Source: Siniperca chuatsi | Lineage: Eukaryota; Chordata; Actinopteri; Centrarchiformes; Sinipercidae | Direction of reading: 5' to 3' | Length of the DNA stretch: 64,000 nucleotides | Assembly (NCBI RefSeq): GCF_020085105.1 | Contig: NC_058053.1 | Location: 310,001 to 374,000 of the forward strand | Shown here: positions 1 through 12,850 of the stretch, one piece after another | Layout: each line of letters starts with the position of its first letter | How positions within the stretch are numbered: the stretch's first letter is position 1 | Position numbers and translations under genes: made by a program | The notes under the pieces: model-generated | What the model was told of the DNA's origin: nothing | Database searches by the model: none | Seen by the model: only the letters and a program-made list of their open reading frames with translations

Positions 1-3000
1 GAATGTGTACATTAGAAACATCAAATTTAGGATGAATATGAAGAAAACCCACCTTTATGTGAGTTTTATTTTAAAACATAGTCCACAGAGAGTATATGTT
101 CAATTTAAGCTTCTTTCTGTTGGTTAATTGCAAATTAATCATTATATTGCCGTAAATTGTCATAAATTCCAAGTCCTTCTCAGAAACAAGTTCCTGCATT
201 AGAGTTTCAAAATTGTCCTTTAAATACTGTAAATATCAACTCCAGAGACATCAAACAATCACTTTATGCTGTTTTCAGTGAGATAAGTTCATTTTCACAA
301 CGATGTCAAGGTAAGCTGTATTTTGTTTACAGATTGTCTTAGAATCAAATTTGTGCAGAAGAAACATGAAAAATCTATTTAGAAATGAAGGATAACATGG
401 ATTTTTGATGGTCCTTTAAAACTTTCCTACAGCAAGCATCTTGACCTTAGTTGTTTGACATAAGGTCATGTTCACGTTTTCAACTGTCCTTTCTAGTGTC
501 CAGAAACTCAATTCTGCATTACTGACACCACAAACTGGATCCTATTAAGAATGAAACAGTTTGAACGAGTTTCGTTGAAAACTTTTTCTACGAACAACAT
601 GTGAGCTTGATTTGGTGAGATAATTGTATTTTAACCTCCGATGTTAAGATGAACTGTCACTAGTGCCAAGAACCTCTCAGAAACAAATTTGTACATTAGA
701 AACATCAAATTTAGGAAGAATATGAAGAAAACGCACCTTTTTTGAGTTTTTTTAAAAACATAGTCCACAGAGAGTACATGTTCAATTTATGCGTCTTTCT
801 GTTGGTTAATTGCATTATCATCATTATATTGCCGTAAATTGTCATTAATTCCAAGTTCCTTTCAGAAACAAGTTCCTGCATTAGAGCTTCAAAAACTGTC
901 CTTTACCTACTGTAAACATCAACTCCAGAGACATCAAACAATCACTTTATGCTGTTTTCAGTGAGATTAGTTCATTTTCACAACGATGTCAAGGTAAGCT
1001 GTATTTTGTTTACGTAATGTCTTAGTATCAAATTTGTGCAGAAGAAACATGAAAAATCTGTTTAGAAATGAAGGATAACATGGTTTTTTGATGGTCCTTT
1101 AAAACTTTCCTAAGCAAGCATCTTGACCTTCTTTGTTGACATAACGTCATGTTAACATTTTGAACTGTCCTTTCTAGCGTCCAGAAACTCAATTCTACAT
1201 TACCGACACCACAAACTGGATCCTATTAAGAATGAAACAGTTTGAATGAGTTTCCTTGAAATCTTTTTCTACAGACAACATGTGTTCAATTTGCGCTTCA
1301 GTTGGTGAGATAATTGTATTTTAACCGCCTATGTTAAGATGAACTGTCACTAGTCCCAATAAGCTCTCAGAAATGAATTTGTACATTAGAAACATCAAAG
1401 TTAGGATGATTATGAAGAAAACGCACCTTTTTTGATTTTTTTAAAAACATAGTCCACATAGAGTACATGTTCAATTTATGCTTCTTTCTGTTGGTTAATT
1501 GCATTTTAATCATTATATTGCCGTAAATTGTCATTAATTCCAAGTTCCTTTCAGAAACAAGTTCCTGCATTAGAGTTTCAAAAACTGTCCTTTAACTACT
1601 GTAAATATCAACTCCAGAGACATCAAACAATCGCTTTATGCTGTTTTCAGTGAGATAAGTTCATTTTCACAACTATGTCAAGGTAAGCTGTATTTTGTTT
1701 ACAGAATGTCTTAGAATCAAATTTGTGCAGAAGAAACATGAAAAATCTGTTTAGAAATGAAGGATAACATGGTTTTTTGATGGTCCTTTAAAACTTTCCT
1801 ACAGCAAGCATCTTGTCCTTCGTTGGCTGAGATAAGATGATGTTCAAGTTTTTAACTGTCCTTTCTAGCGTCCAGAAACTCAATTCTGCATTACTGACAC
1901 CACAAACTGGATCCTATTTAAAAGTAAACAGTTTGAATGAGTTTCCTTTAAATTTTTTTCTACATACAACATGTGTTCAATTTGCGCTTCAGTTGGTGAG
2001 ATAATTGTATTTTAACCGCCTATGTTAAGATGAACTGTCACTAGTGCCAAGAACCTCTCAGAAACGAATTTGTACATTAGAAACATCAAAGTTAGGATGA
2101 TTATGAAGAAAACGCACCTTTTATTGAGATTTTTTTTAAACATAGTCCACAGAGAGTACATGTTCAATTTATGCGTCTTTCTGTTGGTTAATTGCATTTT
2201 AATCATCATATTACAGTAAATTGTCATTAATTCCAAGGTCCTCTCAGAAACAAGTTCCTGCATTAGAGTTTCAAAAACTGTCCTTTAACTACTGTAAATA
2301 TCAACTCCAGAGACATCAAACAATCACTTTATGCTGTTTTCAGTGAGATAAGTTCATTTTCACAACGATGTCAAGGTAAGCTGTATTTTGTTTACAGAAT
2401 GTCTTAGAATCAAATTTGTGCAGAAGAAACATGAAAAATCTATTTAGAAATGAAGGATAACATGGATTTCTGATGGTCCTTTAAAACTTTCCTACAGCAA
2501 GCATCTTGACCTTCTTTGGCTTACATAAGGTCATGTTCACGTTTTCAACTGTCCTTTCTAGTGTCCAGAAACTCAATTCTGCATTACTGACACCACAAAC
2601 TGGATCCTATTAAGAATGAAACAGTTTGAACGAGTTTCGTTGAAAACTTTTTCTACGAACAACATGTGTTCAATTTGAGCTTGATTTGGTGAGATAATTG
2701 TATTTTAACCGCCTATGTTAAGATGAACTGTCGCTAGTGCCAAGAACCTCTCAGAAACGAATGTGTACATTAGAAACATCAAATTTAGGATGAATATGAA
2801 GAAAACCCAACTTTATGTGAGTTTTATTTTAAAACATAGTCCACAGAGAGTATATGTTCAATTTAAGCTTCTTTCTGTTGGTTAATTGCAATTTAATCAT
2901 TATATTGCCGTAAATTGTCATTAATTCCAAGTTCCTCTCAGAAACAAGTTCTTGCATTAGAGTTTCAAAAACTGTCCTTTAACTACTGTAAATATCAACT

Positions 3001-6000
3001 CCAGAGACATCAAACAATCACTTTATGCTGTTTTCAGTAAGATAAGTTCATTTTCACAACGATGTCAAGGTAAGCTGTATTTTGTTTACGTAATGTCTTA
3101 GTATCAAATTTGTGCAGAAGAAACATGAAAAATCTGTTTAGAAATGAAGGATAACATGGTTTTTTGATGGTCCTTTAAAACTTTCCTACAGCAAGCATCT
3201 TGTCCTTCGTTGGCTGAGATAAGATGATGTTCAAGTTTTTAACTGTCCTTTCTAGCGTCCAGAAACTCAATTCTACATTACCAACACCACAAACTGGATC
3301 CTATTAAGAATGAAACAGTTTGAATGAGTTTCCTTGAAATCTTTTTCTACAGACAACATGTGTTCAATTTGCGCTTCAGTTGGTGAGATAATTGTATTTT
3401 AACCGCCTATGTTAAGATGAACTGTCACTAGTCCCAAGAACCTCTCAGAAACGAATTTGTACATTAGAAAAATCAAATTTAGGATGAATATGAAGAACAC
3501 CCACCTTTATGTGAATTTTATTTTTAAACATAGTCCACAGAGAGTATATGTTCAATTTAAGCTTCTTTCTGTTGGTTAATTGCAAATTAATCATTATATT
3601 GCCGTAAATTGTCATTCATTCCAAGTTCTTCTCAGAAACAAGTTCCTGCATTAGAGTTTCAAAATTGTCCTTTAAATACTGTAAATATCAACTCCAGAGA
3701 CATCAATCACTTTATGCTGTTTTCAGTGAGATAAGTTCATTTTCACAACGATGTCAAGGTAAGCTGTATTTTGTTTACAGAATGTCTTAGAATCAAATTT
3801 GTGCAGAAGAAACATGAAAAATCTGTTTAGAAATGAAGGATAACATGGTTTTTTGATGGTCCTTTAAAACTTTCCTACAGCAAGCATCTTGACCTTCTTT
3901 GGTTGACATAAGGTCATGTTCACGTTTTCAACTGTCCTTTCTAGCGTCCAGAAACTCAATTCTGCATTACTGACACCACAAACTGGATCCTATTAAGAAT
4001 GAAACAGTTTGAATGAGTTTCGTTGAAATCCTTTTCTACGAACATGTGTTCAATTTGAGCTTCATTTGGTGAGATAATTGTATTTTAACCGCCTATGTTA
4101 AGATGAACTGTCACTAGTCCCAGGTTCCTCTCAGAAACGAATTTGTACATTAGAAACATCAAAGTTAGGATGAATATGAAGAAAACCCACCTTTTGTCGA
4201 GTTTTTTTAAAACATAGTCCATAGAGAGTATATGTTCAATTTATGCTTCTTTCTGTTGGTTAATTGCATTTTTAATCATTATATTGCCGTAAATTGTCAT
4301 AAATTCCAAGTCCTTCTCAGAAACAAGTTCCTGCATTAGAGTTTCAAAATTGTCCTTTAAATACTGTAAATATCAACTCCAGAGATATCAAACAATCATT
4401 TTATGCTGTTTTCAGTGAAATAAGTTCATTTTCACAACGATGTCAAGGTAAGCTGTATTTTGTTTATAGATTGTCTTAGAATCAAATTTGTGCAGAAGAA
4501 ACATGAAAAATCTATTTAGAAATGAAGGATAACATGGATTTTTGATGGTCCTTTAAAACTTTCCTAAGCAAGCAAGCATCTTGACCTTCTTTTTTTGACA
4601 TAAGGTCGATGTTCAAGTTTTTAACTGTCCTTTCTAGCGTCCAGAAACTCAATTCTGCATTACTGACACCACAAACTGGATCCTATTTAAAAGTAAACAG
4701 TTTGAATGAGTTTCCTTTAAATTTTTTTCTACATACAACATGTGTTCAATTTGCGCTTCAGTTGGTGAGATAATTGTATTTTAACCGCCTATGTTAAGAT
4801 GAACTGTCACTAGTCCGAATAAGCTCTCAGAAATGAATTTGTACATTAGAAACATCAAAGTTAGGATGAATATGAAGAAAACCCACCTTTATGTGAGTTT
4901 TATTTTAAAACATAGTCCACAGAGAGTATATGTTCAATTTATGCTTTTTTCCGGTGGTTAATTGCATTTCAATCATTATTTTACCGACATTTCTCATTAA
5001 ATCCAAGATCCTCTCAGAAACAAGATCCTGTATTAGAGATTTCAAAACTGTACTGCAAGTACTGTAAATATCAATTCAGAGATATTAATAAATCACTTTA
5101 AGCTGTTTTAAGTGAGATAAGTTCATTTTCACAATTCTGTCACGGTAAACTGTATTTTGTTTACAGAATGTCTTAGAATCCAATTTGTGCAGAAGAAACA
5201 TGAAAAATTTGTTTAGAGATGAAGGGTAACATGGTTTTGTTGATGGTCTTTTAAAACTTTCGTACAGCAAGCATCTTGACCTTCGTTGTTTGACATAAGG
5301 CGATGTTCAAGTTTTCAACTGTCCTTTCTAGCGTCCAGAAACTCAATTCTGCATTACTGACACCACAAACTGGATCCTATTAATAATGAAAAGTTTGAAT
5401 GAGTTTCCTTGAAATCTTTTTCTACGAACAACATGTGTTCAATTTGAGTTTCAGTTTTGGTGAGATAATTGTATTTTAACCGCCTATGTTAAGATGAACT
5501 GTCACTAGTAGTAGTGCCAAGATCCTCTCAGAAACGAATTTGTACATTAGAAACATCAAAGTTAGGATGAATATGAAGAAAACGCACCTTTTGTGAGTTT
5601 TTTTAAAACATAGTCCACAGAGAGATTATATGTTCAATTTAAGCTTCTTTCTGTTGGTTAATTGCATTTTAATCATTATATTGCCGTAAATTGTCATTAA
5701 TTCCAAGTTCCTCTCAGAAACAAGTTCCTGCATTAGAGTTTCTTTAACTACTTTCAGTAGTTAAAGGACTACTGTAAAACAGTTTATCAACTCCAGAGAC
5801 ATCAAACAATCACTTTATGCTGTTTTCAGTGAGATTAGTTCATTTTCACAACGATGTCAAGGTAAGCTGTATTTAGTTTACAGAATGTCTTAGAATCAAA
5901 TTTGTGCAGAAGAAACATGAAAAATCTGTTTAGAAATGAAGGATAACATGGTTTTTTGATGGTCCTTTAAAACTTTCCTACAGCAAGCATCTTGACCTTC

Positions 6001-9000
6001 GTTGTTTGACATAAGGTCATGCGAGGTTCAAGTTTTCAACTGTCCTTTCTAGCGTCCAGAAACTCAATTCACATTACCACACCACAAACTGGATCCTATT
6101 AAGAATGAAACAGTTTTGATGAGTTTCCTTGAAATCTTTTCTACAGACAACATGTGTTCAATATGAGCTTCAGTTGGTGTGATATTTGTATTTTAACCGT
6201 CTATGTTAAGATGAACTGTCACTAGTCCCAGGATCCTCTCAGAAACGAATTTGTACATTAGAAACATCAAAGTTAGGATGAATATGAAGAAAACCCACCT
6301 TTTGTCGAGTTTTTTTAAAACATAGTCCACAGAGAGTATATGTTCAATTTAAGCTTCTTTCTGTTGTTTAATTGCATTTTAATCATTATATTACCGTAAA
6401 TTGTCATTAATTCCAAGTTCCTCTCACAAACAAGTTCCTGTATTTGAGTTTCAACAACTGTCCTTTAACTACTGTAAATATCAACTCCAGAGACATCAAA
6501 CAATCACTTTATGCTGTTTTCAGTGAGATAAGTTCATTTTCACAACGATGTCAGGACAAGCTGTATTTTGTTTACAGAACGTCTTAGAATCAAATTTGTG
6601 CAGAACAAACATGAAAAACCTGTTTAGAAATACAGGATAACATGGTTTTTGGATGGTCCTTTAAAACCTTCCTACAGCAAGCATCTTGACCTTCGTTGTT
6701 TGACATAAGGCGAGGTTCAAGTTTTCAACTGTCCGTTCTAGCGTCCAGAAACTCAATTCTGCATTACTGACACCACAAACTGGATCCTATTAATAATGAG
6801 AAAATTTGATGCGTTTCCTTGAAATCTTTTTCTGCGAACAACATGTGTTCAATTTGAGTTTCAGTTTTTGTGATAATTGTATTTTAACCGACTATGTTGA
6901 GATGAACTGTCAGTAGTGCCATGATCCTCTCAGAAACGAATTTGTACATTAGAAACATCAAAGTTAGGATGAATATGAAGAAAACGCACCTTTTGTCGAG
7001 GTTTTTTTAAAACATAGTCCACAGAGATTATATGTTCACTTTAAGCTTCTTTCTGTTGTTTAATTGCATTTTAGTCATTATATTACCGTAAATTGTCATT
7101 AATTCCAAGTTCCTCTGAGAAACAAGTTCCTGCATTAGAGTTTCAAAAACTGTGCTTTAACTACTGTAAATATCAACTCCAGAGACATCAAACAATCACT
7201 TTATGCTGTTTTCAGTGAGATTAGTTCATTTTCACAACTATGTCAAGGTAAGCTGTATTTAGTTTACAGAATGTCTTAGAATCAAATTTGCGCAGAAGAA
7301 ACATGAAAAACTTGTTTAGAAATACAGGATAACATGGTTTTTGGATGGTCCTTTAAAACCTTCCTACAGCAAGCATCTTGACCTTCGTTGTTTGACATAA
7401 TGCGAGGTTCAAGTTTTCAACTGTCCGTTCTAGCGTCCAGAAACTCAATTCACACCACAAACTGGATCCTATTAATAATGAAACAATTTGATGGTTTCAG
7501 TGAAATCTTTTTCTACAGACAAGATGTGTTCAATATGAGCTTCAGTTGGTGTGATATTTGTATTTTAACCGTCTATGTTGAGATGAACTGTCAGTAGTGC
7601 CAAGATCCTCTCAGAAACGAATTTGTACATTAGAAACCTCAAAGTTAGGATGAATATGAAGAAAACCCACCTTTTGTCGAGTTTTTTTAAAACATAGTCC
7701 ACAGAGAGTATATGTTCAATTTAAGCTTCTTTCTGTTGTTTAATTGCATTTTAATCATTATATTACCGTAAATTGTCATTAATTCCAAGTTCCTCTCACA
7801 AACAAGTTCCTGCATTAGAGTTTCAAAAACTGTCTTTTAACTACTTTAAATATCAACTCCAGAGACATCAAACAATCACTTTATGCTGTTTTCAGTGAGA
7901 TAAGTTCATTTTCACAACGATGTCAGGGCAAGCTGTATCTTTTTTACAGAACGTCTTAGAATCAAATTTGTGCAAAAGAAACATGAAAAACCTGTTTAGA
8001 AATACAGGATAACATGGTTTTTTGATGGTCCTTTAAAACCTTCCTACAGCAAGCATCTTGACCTTCTTTGGCTGACATAAGGGCATGTTCACGTTTTCAA
8101 CTGTCCTTTCTAGCGTCCAGAAACTCAATTCTGCATTACTGACACCACAAACTGGATCCTATTAATAATGAAAAAATTTGATGCGTTTCCTTGAAATCTT
8201 TTTCTGTGAACAACATGTGTTCAATTTGAGCTTCAGTTGGTGTGATAATTGTATTTTAACCGACTATTTTGAGATGAACTATCACTAGTGTCAAGATCCT
8301 CTCAGAAACGAATTTGTACATTAGAAACATCAAAGTTAGGATGAATATGAAGAAAACCCACCTTTTGTCGAGTTTTTTTAAAAACATAGTCCACAGAGAG
8401 TATATGTTCAATTTAAGCTTCTTTCTGTTGGTTAATTGCATTTTAATCATTATATTACCGTAAATTGTCATTAATTCCACGTTCCTCTCAGAAACATGTT
8501 CCTGTATTTGAGTTTCAAAAACTGTCCTTTAACTACTGTAAATATCAACTCCAGAGACATCAAACAATCACTTTATGCTGTTTTCAGTGAGATAAGTTCA
8601 TTTTCACAACGATGTCAGGGCAAGCTGTATGTTGTCTACAGAATGTCTTAGAATCAAATTTGTGCAGAAGAAACATGAAAAACTTGTTTGGAAATGAATG
8701 ATAACATGGTTTTTGGATGGTCCTTTAAAACCTTCCTACAGCAAGCATCTTGACCTTCGTTGGCTGACATAAGGTGAGGTTCAAGTTTTCAACTGTCCGT
8801 TCTAGCGTCCAGAAATTTTATTCTGCATTATTGACACCACAAACTGGATCCTATAAATAATGAAACAATTTGATGGTTTCCTTGAAATCTTTTTCGTGTG
8901 TTCAATATGAGCTTCAGTTGGTGTGATATTTGTATTTTAACCGTCTATGTTGAGATGAACTGTCAGTAGTGCCAAGATCCTCTCAGAAACGAATTTGTAC

Positions 9001-9596
9001 ATTAGAAACATCAAAGTTAGGATGAATATGAAGAAAACCCACCTTTTGTCGAGTTTTGTTTAAAACATAGTCCACAGAGAGTATTTAAGCTTCTTTCTGT
9101 TGCTTAATTGCATTTTAATCATTATATTACCGTAAATTGTCATTAATTCCAAGTTTCTCTCAGAAACAAGTTTCTGCATTAGAGTTTCAAAAACTGTCCT
9201 TAACTACTGTAAATATCAACTCCAGAGACATCAAACAATCACTTTATGCTGTTTTCAGTGAGATAAGTTTACTTTAACAACGATGTCAGGGCAAGCTGTA
9301 TTTTGTTTACAGAACGTCTCAGAATCAAATTTGTGGAGAACAAACATGACAAATCTGTTTAGAGATGAAGGATAACATGGTTTTTTGATGGTCCTTTTAA
9401 ACTTTCCTACAGCAAGTATCTTGACCTTCTTTGGTTGACATAAGGTCATGTTCACGTTTTCAACTGTCCTTTCTAGCGTCCAGAAACTCAATTCTGCATT
9501 ACTGTAACCACAAACTGGATCCTATTAAGTTAATAAGTTCCTGCATTAGTTTCAAGAACTTTCCTTTAACTATTGTAAATATCAACTCCAGAAACA
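1..9596. repeat. Satellite array, ~691-bp unit made of four ~173-bp subunits
   Basis: The same AT-rich unit repeats head to tail about 13.8 times. The landmark GTACATTAGAAACATCAA (with small changes) recurs at about 7, 691, 1381, 2072, 2765, 3459, 4145, 4841, 5542, 6253, 6943, 7625, 8315 and 8997, giving spacings of 682-711 bp and a mean near 691. Within a unit, four diverged versions of a 'CAGAAAC..ATT..GCATTAG'-like block occur at offsets of about 0, 186, 346 and 507, so the unit is itself a four-part higher-order repeat. The array is cut by the left window edge and ends in a rearranged partial unit near 9596. All short ORFs inside are accidental. The array could be pericentromeric or interstitial; the sequence alone does not say which. 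Confidence 0.97.
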
Positions 9597-9693
9597 ACCG
9601 CCATGTCAATATTGTATTCTGGTTGCTGATTGGTTAGGGAGGACGTCCTCCTTGGAGCATAATTTTACGTGTTTTGGCCAATAACAGTACAGA

Positions 9694-9730
9694 AATGTAC
9701 TTCATTTTCATGAAAAAAATGAAGTACATT
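9694..9730. repeat. 15-bp perfect inverted repeat (hairpin)
   Basis: The arms 9694-9708 and 9716-9730 (AATGTACTTCATTTT and its exact complement) are separated by 7 bases. A 14-bp perfect palindrome, GGAGGACGTCCTCC, lies about 50 bases upstream. No transposon family could be assigned. Confidence 0.9.
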
Positions 9731-10974
9731 AAATTGACATAAGAGATCCTAAGCAGGAGCCTGTCCTCCTCTGCCCCCCATCTCCACTTCACACAGACTG
9801 CCATTTCCCCTCCTCCCTTCCAGCGCAACTTTATATAGTGATCTGAACCACCAGGTAAAAAAACATACTTTTCCTGTAATATTGGGGTTGATGCTATATG
9901 CTATTACTAAAGATAATTTAGAGCTAGATCAGGATGGATCTCCCTTCAATAATCATGATATGGAATTTGTGATTTCACTGGTCATTGCTGGTCAACATCA
10001 AAGTTATCCACTTATCTGTTTACACTGGTCCTTAATCATTTATCAGTAATTCATCGCTGTATTCATAACATTCAGGGCTGCTTTATCTATTCCTTTATGT
10101 GTCTAGTAGTTAGGCCTATTGTGTGTAATAAATGTTTCATGTATAAAGTGGTTGCCCTTCGTTTTCTGTAATTTACTTTCAGCTACTTTACGTATTCGTT
10201 CCTCATTTTTACCTCTTGCTACCTGATTTGAGCTTAATTCCCTCACAAAGCTAATGTTATCTCTTGACTGATCAAAAGAAATTACTTAGTGTAAAATTAG
10301 GCAAAATTTTAACTACAAGTTGCTGTTGTTCATCTTTACTATACTATCATTATATTTATTGGGATACTGTCCACCTCCTGTTAGAGGATTGTTGTTGTTG
10401 TTTACCTGTTGCATAATTTGTTTAGTGCCTGTATGTTTTGAGAAAAAACCTGATTTTTGTGTGACGCCATTATTTTATGTTTTATGTTACATTTTATTTG
10501 TTATTTTCCAATTTTGATCATGTCAATCCAAAACCGACAGCTTGTAAGATGTGGCAATATGCCGTCTTAAGTTTTACAGAAATGTCGGAATAGCAAAGAG
10601 CTCATTATCTTCTAGCGTTGAAAAATCATTACAACTGTGTGCGCATTTCTTTAACTTGTTTTGTATCATTGTTACCACCGAGTTAGGTTTTTAGTTCTAG
10701 GCCACTGACCATCATCTGCAGTGTCTGGGAAAGTAAATTCCTCCTTGCACTTTAACCTACTCAGTACGATATGTAAATGTTATCAGCTGTTTCACGGTTT
10801 GTTTCCGAGCAACGCTCTCAGAAGGATCAGCCAGGGCATTGTCCCCAGACACTGAACCCTGACCTTATTCAGGCCTTAGATGTTCACAGCCAAATTGTAT
10901 TGTCTTAAGTATTAATTAAGCATAAGTATTTATTGGCGCTCGACAGAGGAGAAAGGCAAAAGCTAAAAGCTAAA

Positions 10975-11050
10975 TGCTAAATCCAAATCTGAAGGGCTCT
11001 TCCTGGTCCACAATATTTAACTCTTTACTGGCCATGTGGAGTCTACGATG
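10975..11050. repeat. Dispersed repeat copy, partner at 63121-63194
   Basis: Around CGTCCACAATATTTA/GGTCCACAATATTTA followed by 'TATGGAGTCTAC'-like sequence, this stretch matches 63121-63194 over about 75 bases in the same orientation, with roughly three quarters identity by eye. The two copies are 52 kb apart. Family unknown. Confidence 0.6.
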
Positions 11051-11613
11051 TATCTGCATTCTGTGTCTGGGATGAGTTCAACATTTTTGACTGTATTTAT
11101 TACAGTAGAAAATCTTTTGCGGTGCACCTAAATAATTCTATGAAAATCAACATTAGGATCAGATGTCTTTTCCCACCCAGCAGCCTCATTACAGGTCTTA
11201 GTCCAAAGACCCAAATCTTGCCACCTTTTGCTCTGAGGTTTGAAACATGGGGATTAGAGTTTGATATCTGATACACAGCTTGAAAAGTGAGTCAGGAAAA
11301 GGCACTGAGACAGCACACAGATTATCAGTCCTGTACAGCCAGTCAAGAATGAGCCTGTCTTTTTCTGGACTCTTAAACAAATGATAGTGAGAAATCACTA
11401 TCTGCTCCAAGGGAGATATGTGATGTACAGTACACGTTCTGTGCTTTCATGGTGTCTGTGCCTGTGTCTCTGGTTAGTGCTTTAGCTTCCTGTATGAGAG
11501 TGTTGTTGACAGAGCATGCAACAAGGAAATAGGACTCAAACGCAGACAGAGGAGGCAGCAACATTTAGATAACAGATGTTCGAACATAAAAGCACAAAGC
11601 CAAAAACCAACAA

Positions 11614-11666
11614 AGCAACTAGGACAAACTGACATACTCACCGTATGTCAGTTTGTCCTAGTTGCT
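11614..11666. repeat. 24-bp perfect hairpin with 5-nt loop
   Basis: Bases 11614-11637 are the exact reverse complement of 11643-11666, leaving a loop of only TCACC. Flanking bases stop pairing at once on both sides. Such a long exact stem in otherwise unremarkable DNA suggests a recent fold-back duplication; a small-RNA hairpin is possible but unproven. Confidence 0.92.
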
Positions 11667-11985
11667 AGTCCCATGTCAAAAAAATGAGCTGGTTAAATAT
11701 CTGGAGGACAGATGAGGAAAGTGGGGACAGGTGAGCAGGTGGGCGGGGAAGGTCAGGTAATAGCAGGGCTGATGGGAAAAATGGAAGAGAGGAGTACATG
11801 GGTGGGGCAGTAAGGGAGAGGGGGGAAAGTCCGAGGGCTTCTCGTGGAAGGATGGAAAATGGCAAGGAAGGAGCCTGGGGAAACAGACATGTGGCTGGGG
11901 AGGAGGGACAGAGAGACAGACTGTGACATGAATAGCATATCCATTCTGAAAAAGTGTTAGACCGAAATGTTGGACTGACAAACAC

Positions 11986-12850
11986 ACAGACTGCCTTTTT
12001 TCATCTAAAATTGCAAAAATCAGGTACATCCTGTCTCAAAATGATGCAGAAAAACTAGTCCATGCATTTGTGAATGGATTTGTAATCTAGGCTAGATTAT
12101 TGCAATTCTTTACTCAGGCTGCCCAAATAATCAGAATCAGAATCAGAATCAGAAATACTTTATTGATCCCCGAAGGGAACCTCTTTGTTACAACAGCTCG
12201 CCTTTACGTCAGTACACAGGAGAAAGTACTAGCAAAAAATATAATACAATACACTATAAAACAGGTCAGAAAATAAATTAAGTACCAGGTGGGTATAAGT
12301 ATAAGATAAAATAAGTGTGAGGTACCAAGTGGGTTTATCGGTTGATGATGATAATACAGTATAATAATACAATGTAATAATATAAGTAATAAGTAGCGGT
12401 GCAAGTACTGTCGAGTTAAGTGTAGCTTATTGAGATTATTAAGATATTGCACAGCAGTAATGGAGGTATATAATATCAATATCCATAAATAGGAAAAACT
12501 AACATAGGAACACTAAATATTGCACGAGATTAATACACAGGATATTGCACAATTGTTCGAGTATGGCATGATCAATGTCCAGTTTAGTGACCTAGGGTCA
12601 TACAGACTAACCCTTAGAGGGAGGAGTTAAAGAGTTTGATGGCCGCCGGCAGGAATGACTTCCTGTGGCGCTCTGTGGTGCTTTTTGGTAGGCTGAGTCT
12701 TACGCTGAAGGTGCTCCCATGCTATATATAAATAAGTCCCTTGAATCTCTCCAATTGATCCAGAATACTGCGGCATGTGTACTGACAATAACTAGGAAAA
12801 GAGATCATATTTCTCCCATATTAGCTTCTCTGTACTGGCTGTAAAGGTTA
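11986..12850 (+). mobile_element. Old L2-like LINE remnant, split by a younger L2 insertion
   Basis: Plus-strand translation of 11990-12126 gives pieces of the C-terminal region of L2-type ORF2, including 'SRLDYCNSLL'. The same protein resumes at about 12740 with 'LQLIQNTAA' and 'RDHISPILASLYWL'. The gap between is filled by a separate L2 3' end in the opposite orientation (12127-12716). Stops and frame changes show the older copy is dead. Family assignment rests on these conserved motifs of fish L2/CR1-group LINEs. Confidence 0.75.
12127..12716 (-). mobile_element. L2-like (Maui-type) LINE 3' end, minus strand
   Basis: It begins on the plus strand with a CAGAAT simple repeat and ACTTTATTGATCCCCGAAGG, the reverse complement of the TTGATC-type tail of fish L2 elements. 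It ends with the reverse complement of the last codons (AIKLFNSSL then stop). It is a strongly 5'-truncated copy holding mainly 3' UTR. The same family occurs at 30068-33120, 47757-48819 and 54345-54595. Confidence 0.85.

Larger units (their letters stand above)
9597..11985. other. Unassigned non-coding DNA right of the satellite
   Basis: I see no gene here. The first 240 bases have two CCAAT-type motifs in ATTGG/CCAAT orientation (about 9629-9690), a TTTATATAG box near 9829 and a hairpin, which looks promoter-like but leads into no recognisable exon. 10.0-10.9 kb is plain AT-rich sequence. 11700-11930 is strongly purine-rich on the plus strand (GGGGAGG/GGAAAG runs), which explains the proline/serine-rich minus-strand ORFs there; these are compositional, not genes. 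Confidence 0.5.

Noticed and set aside
1367..9491. Repeated short minus-strand ORFs in the satellite, similar to each other
   Set aside because: Their similarity follows from the repeated DNA. Lengths and frames change between units and no domain is present.
1..9596. Possible CRISPR-like or LTR direct repeats
   Set aside because: Repeats are contiguous with no spacers and carry no terminal LTR motifs; they form a satellite.
11665..12029. Pro/Ser-rich minus-strand ORFs of 106 and 117 codons
   Set aside because: Two overlapping frames of a purine-rich tract; composition explains the openness.
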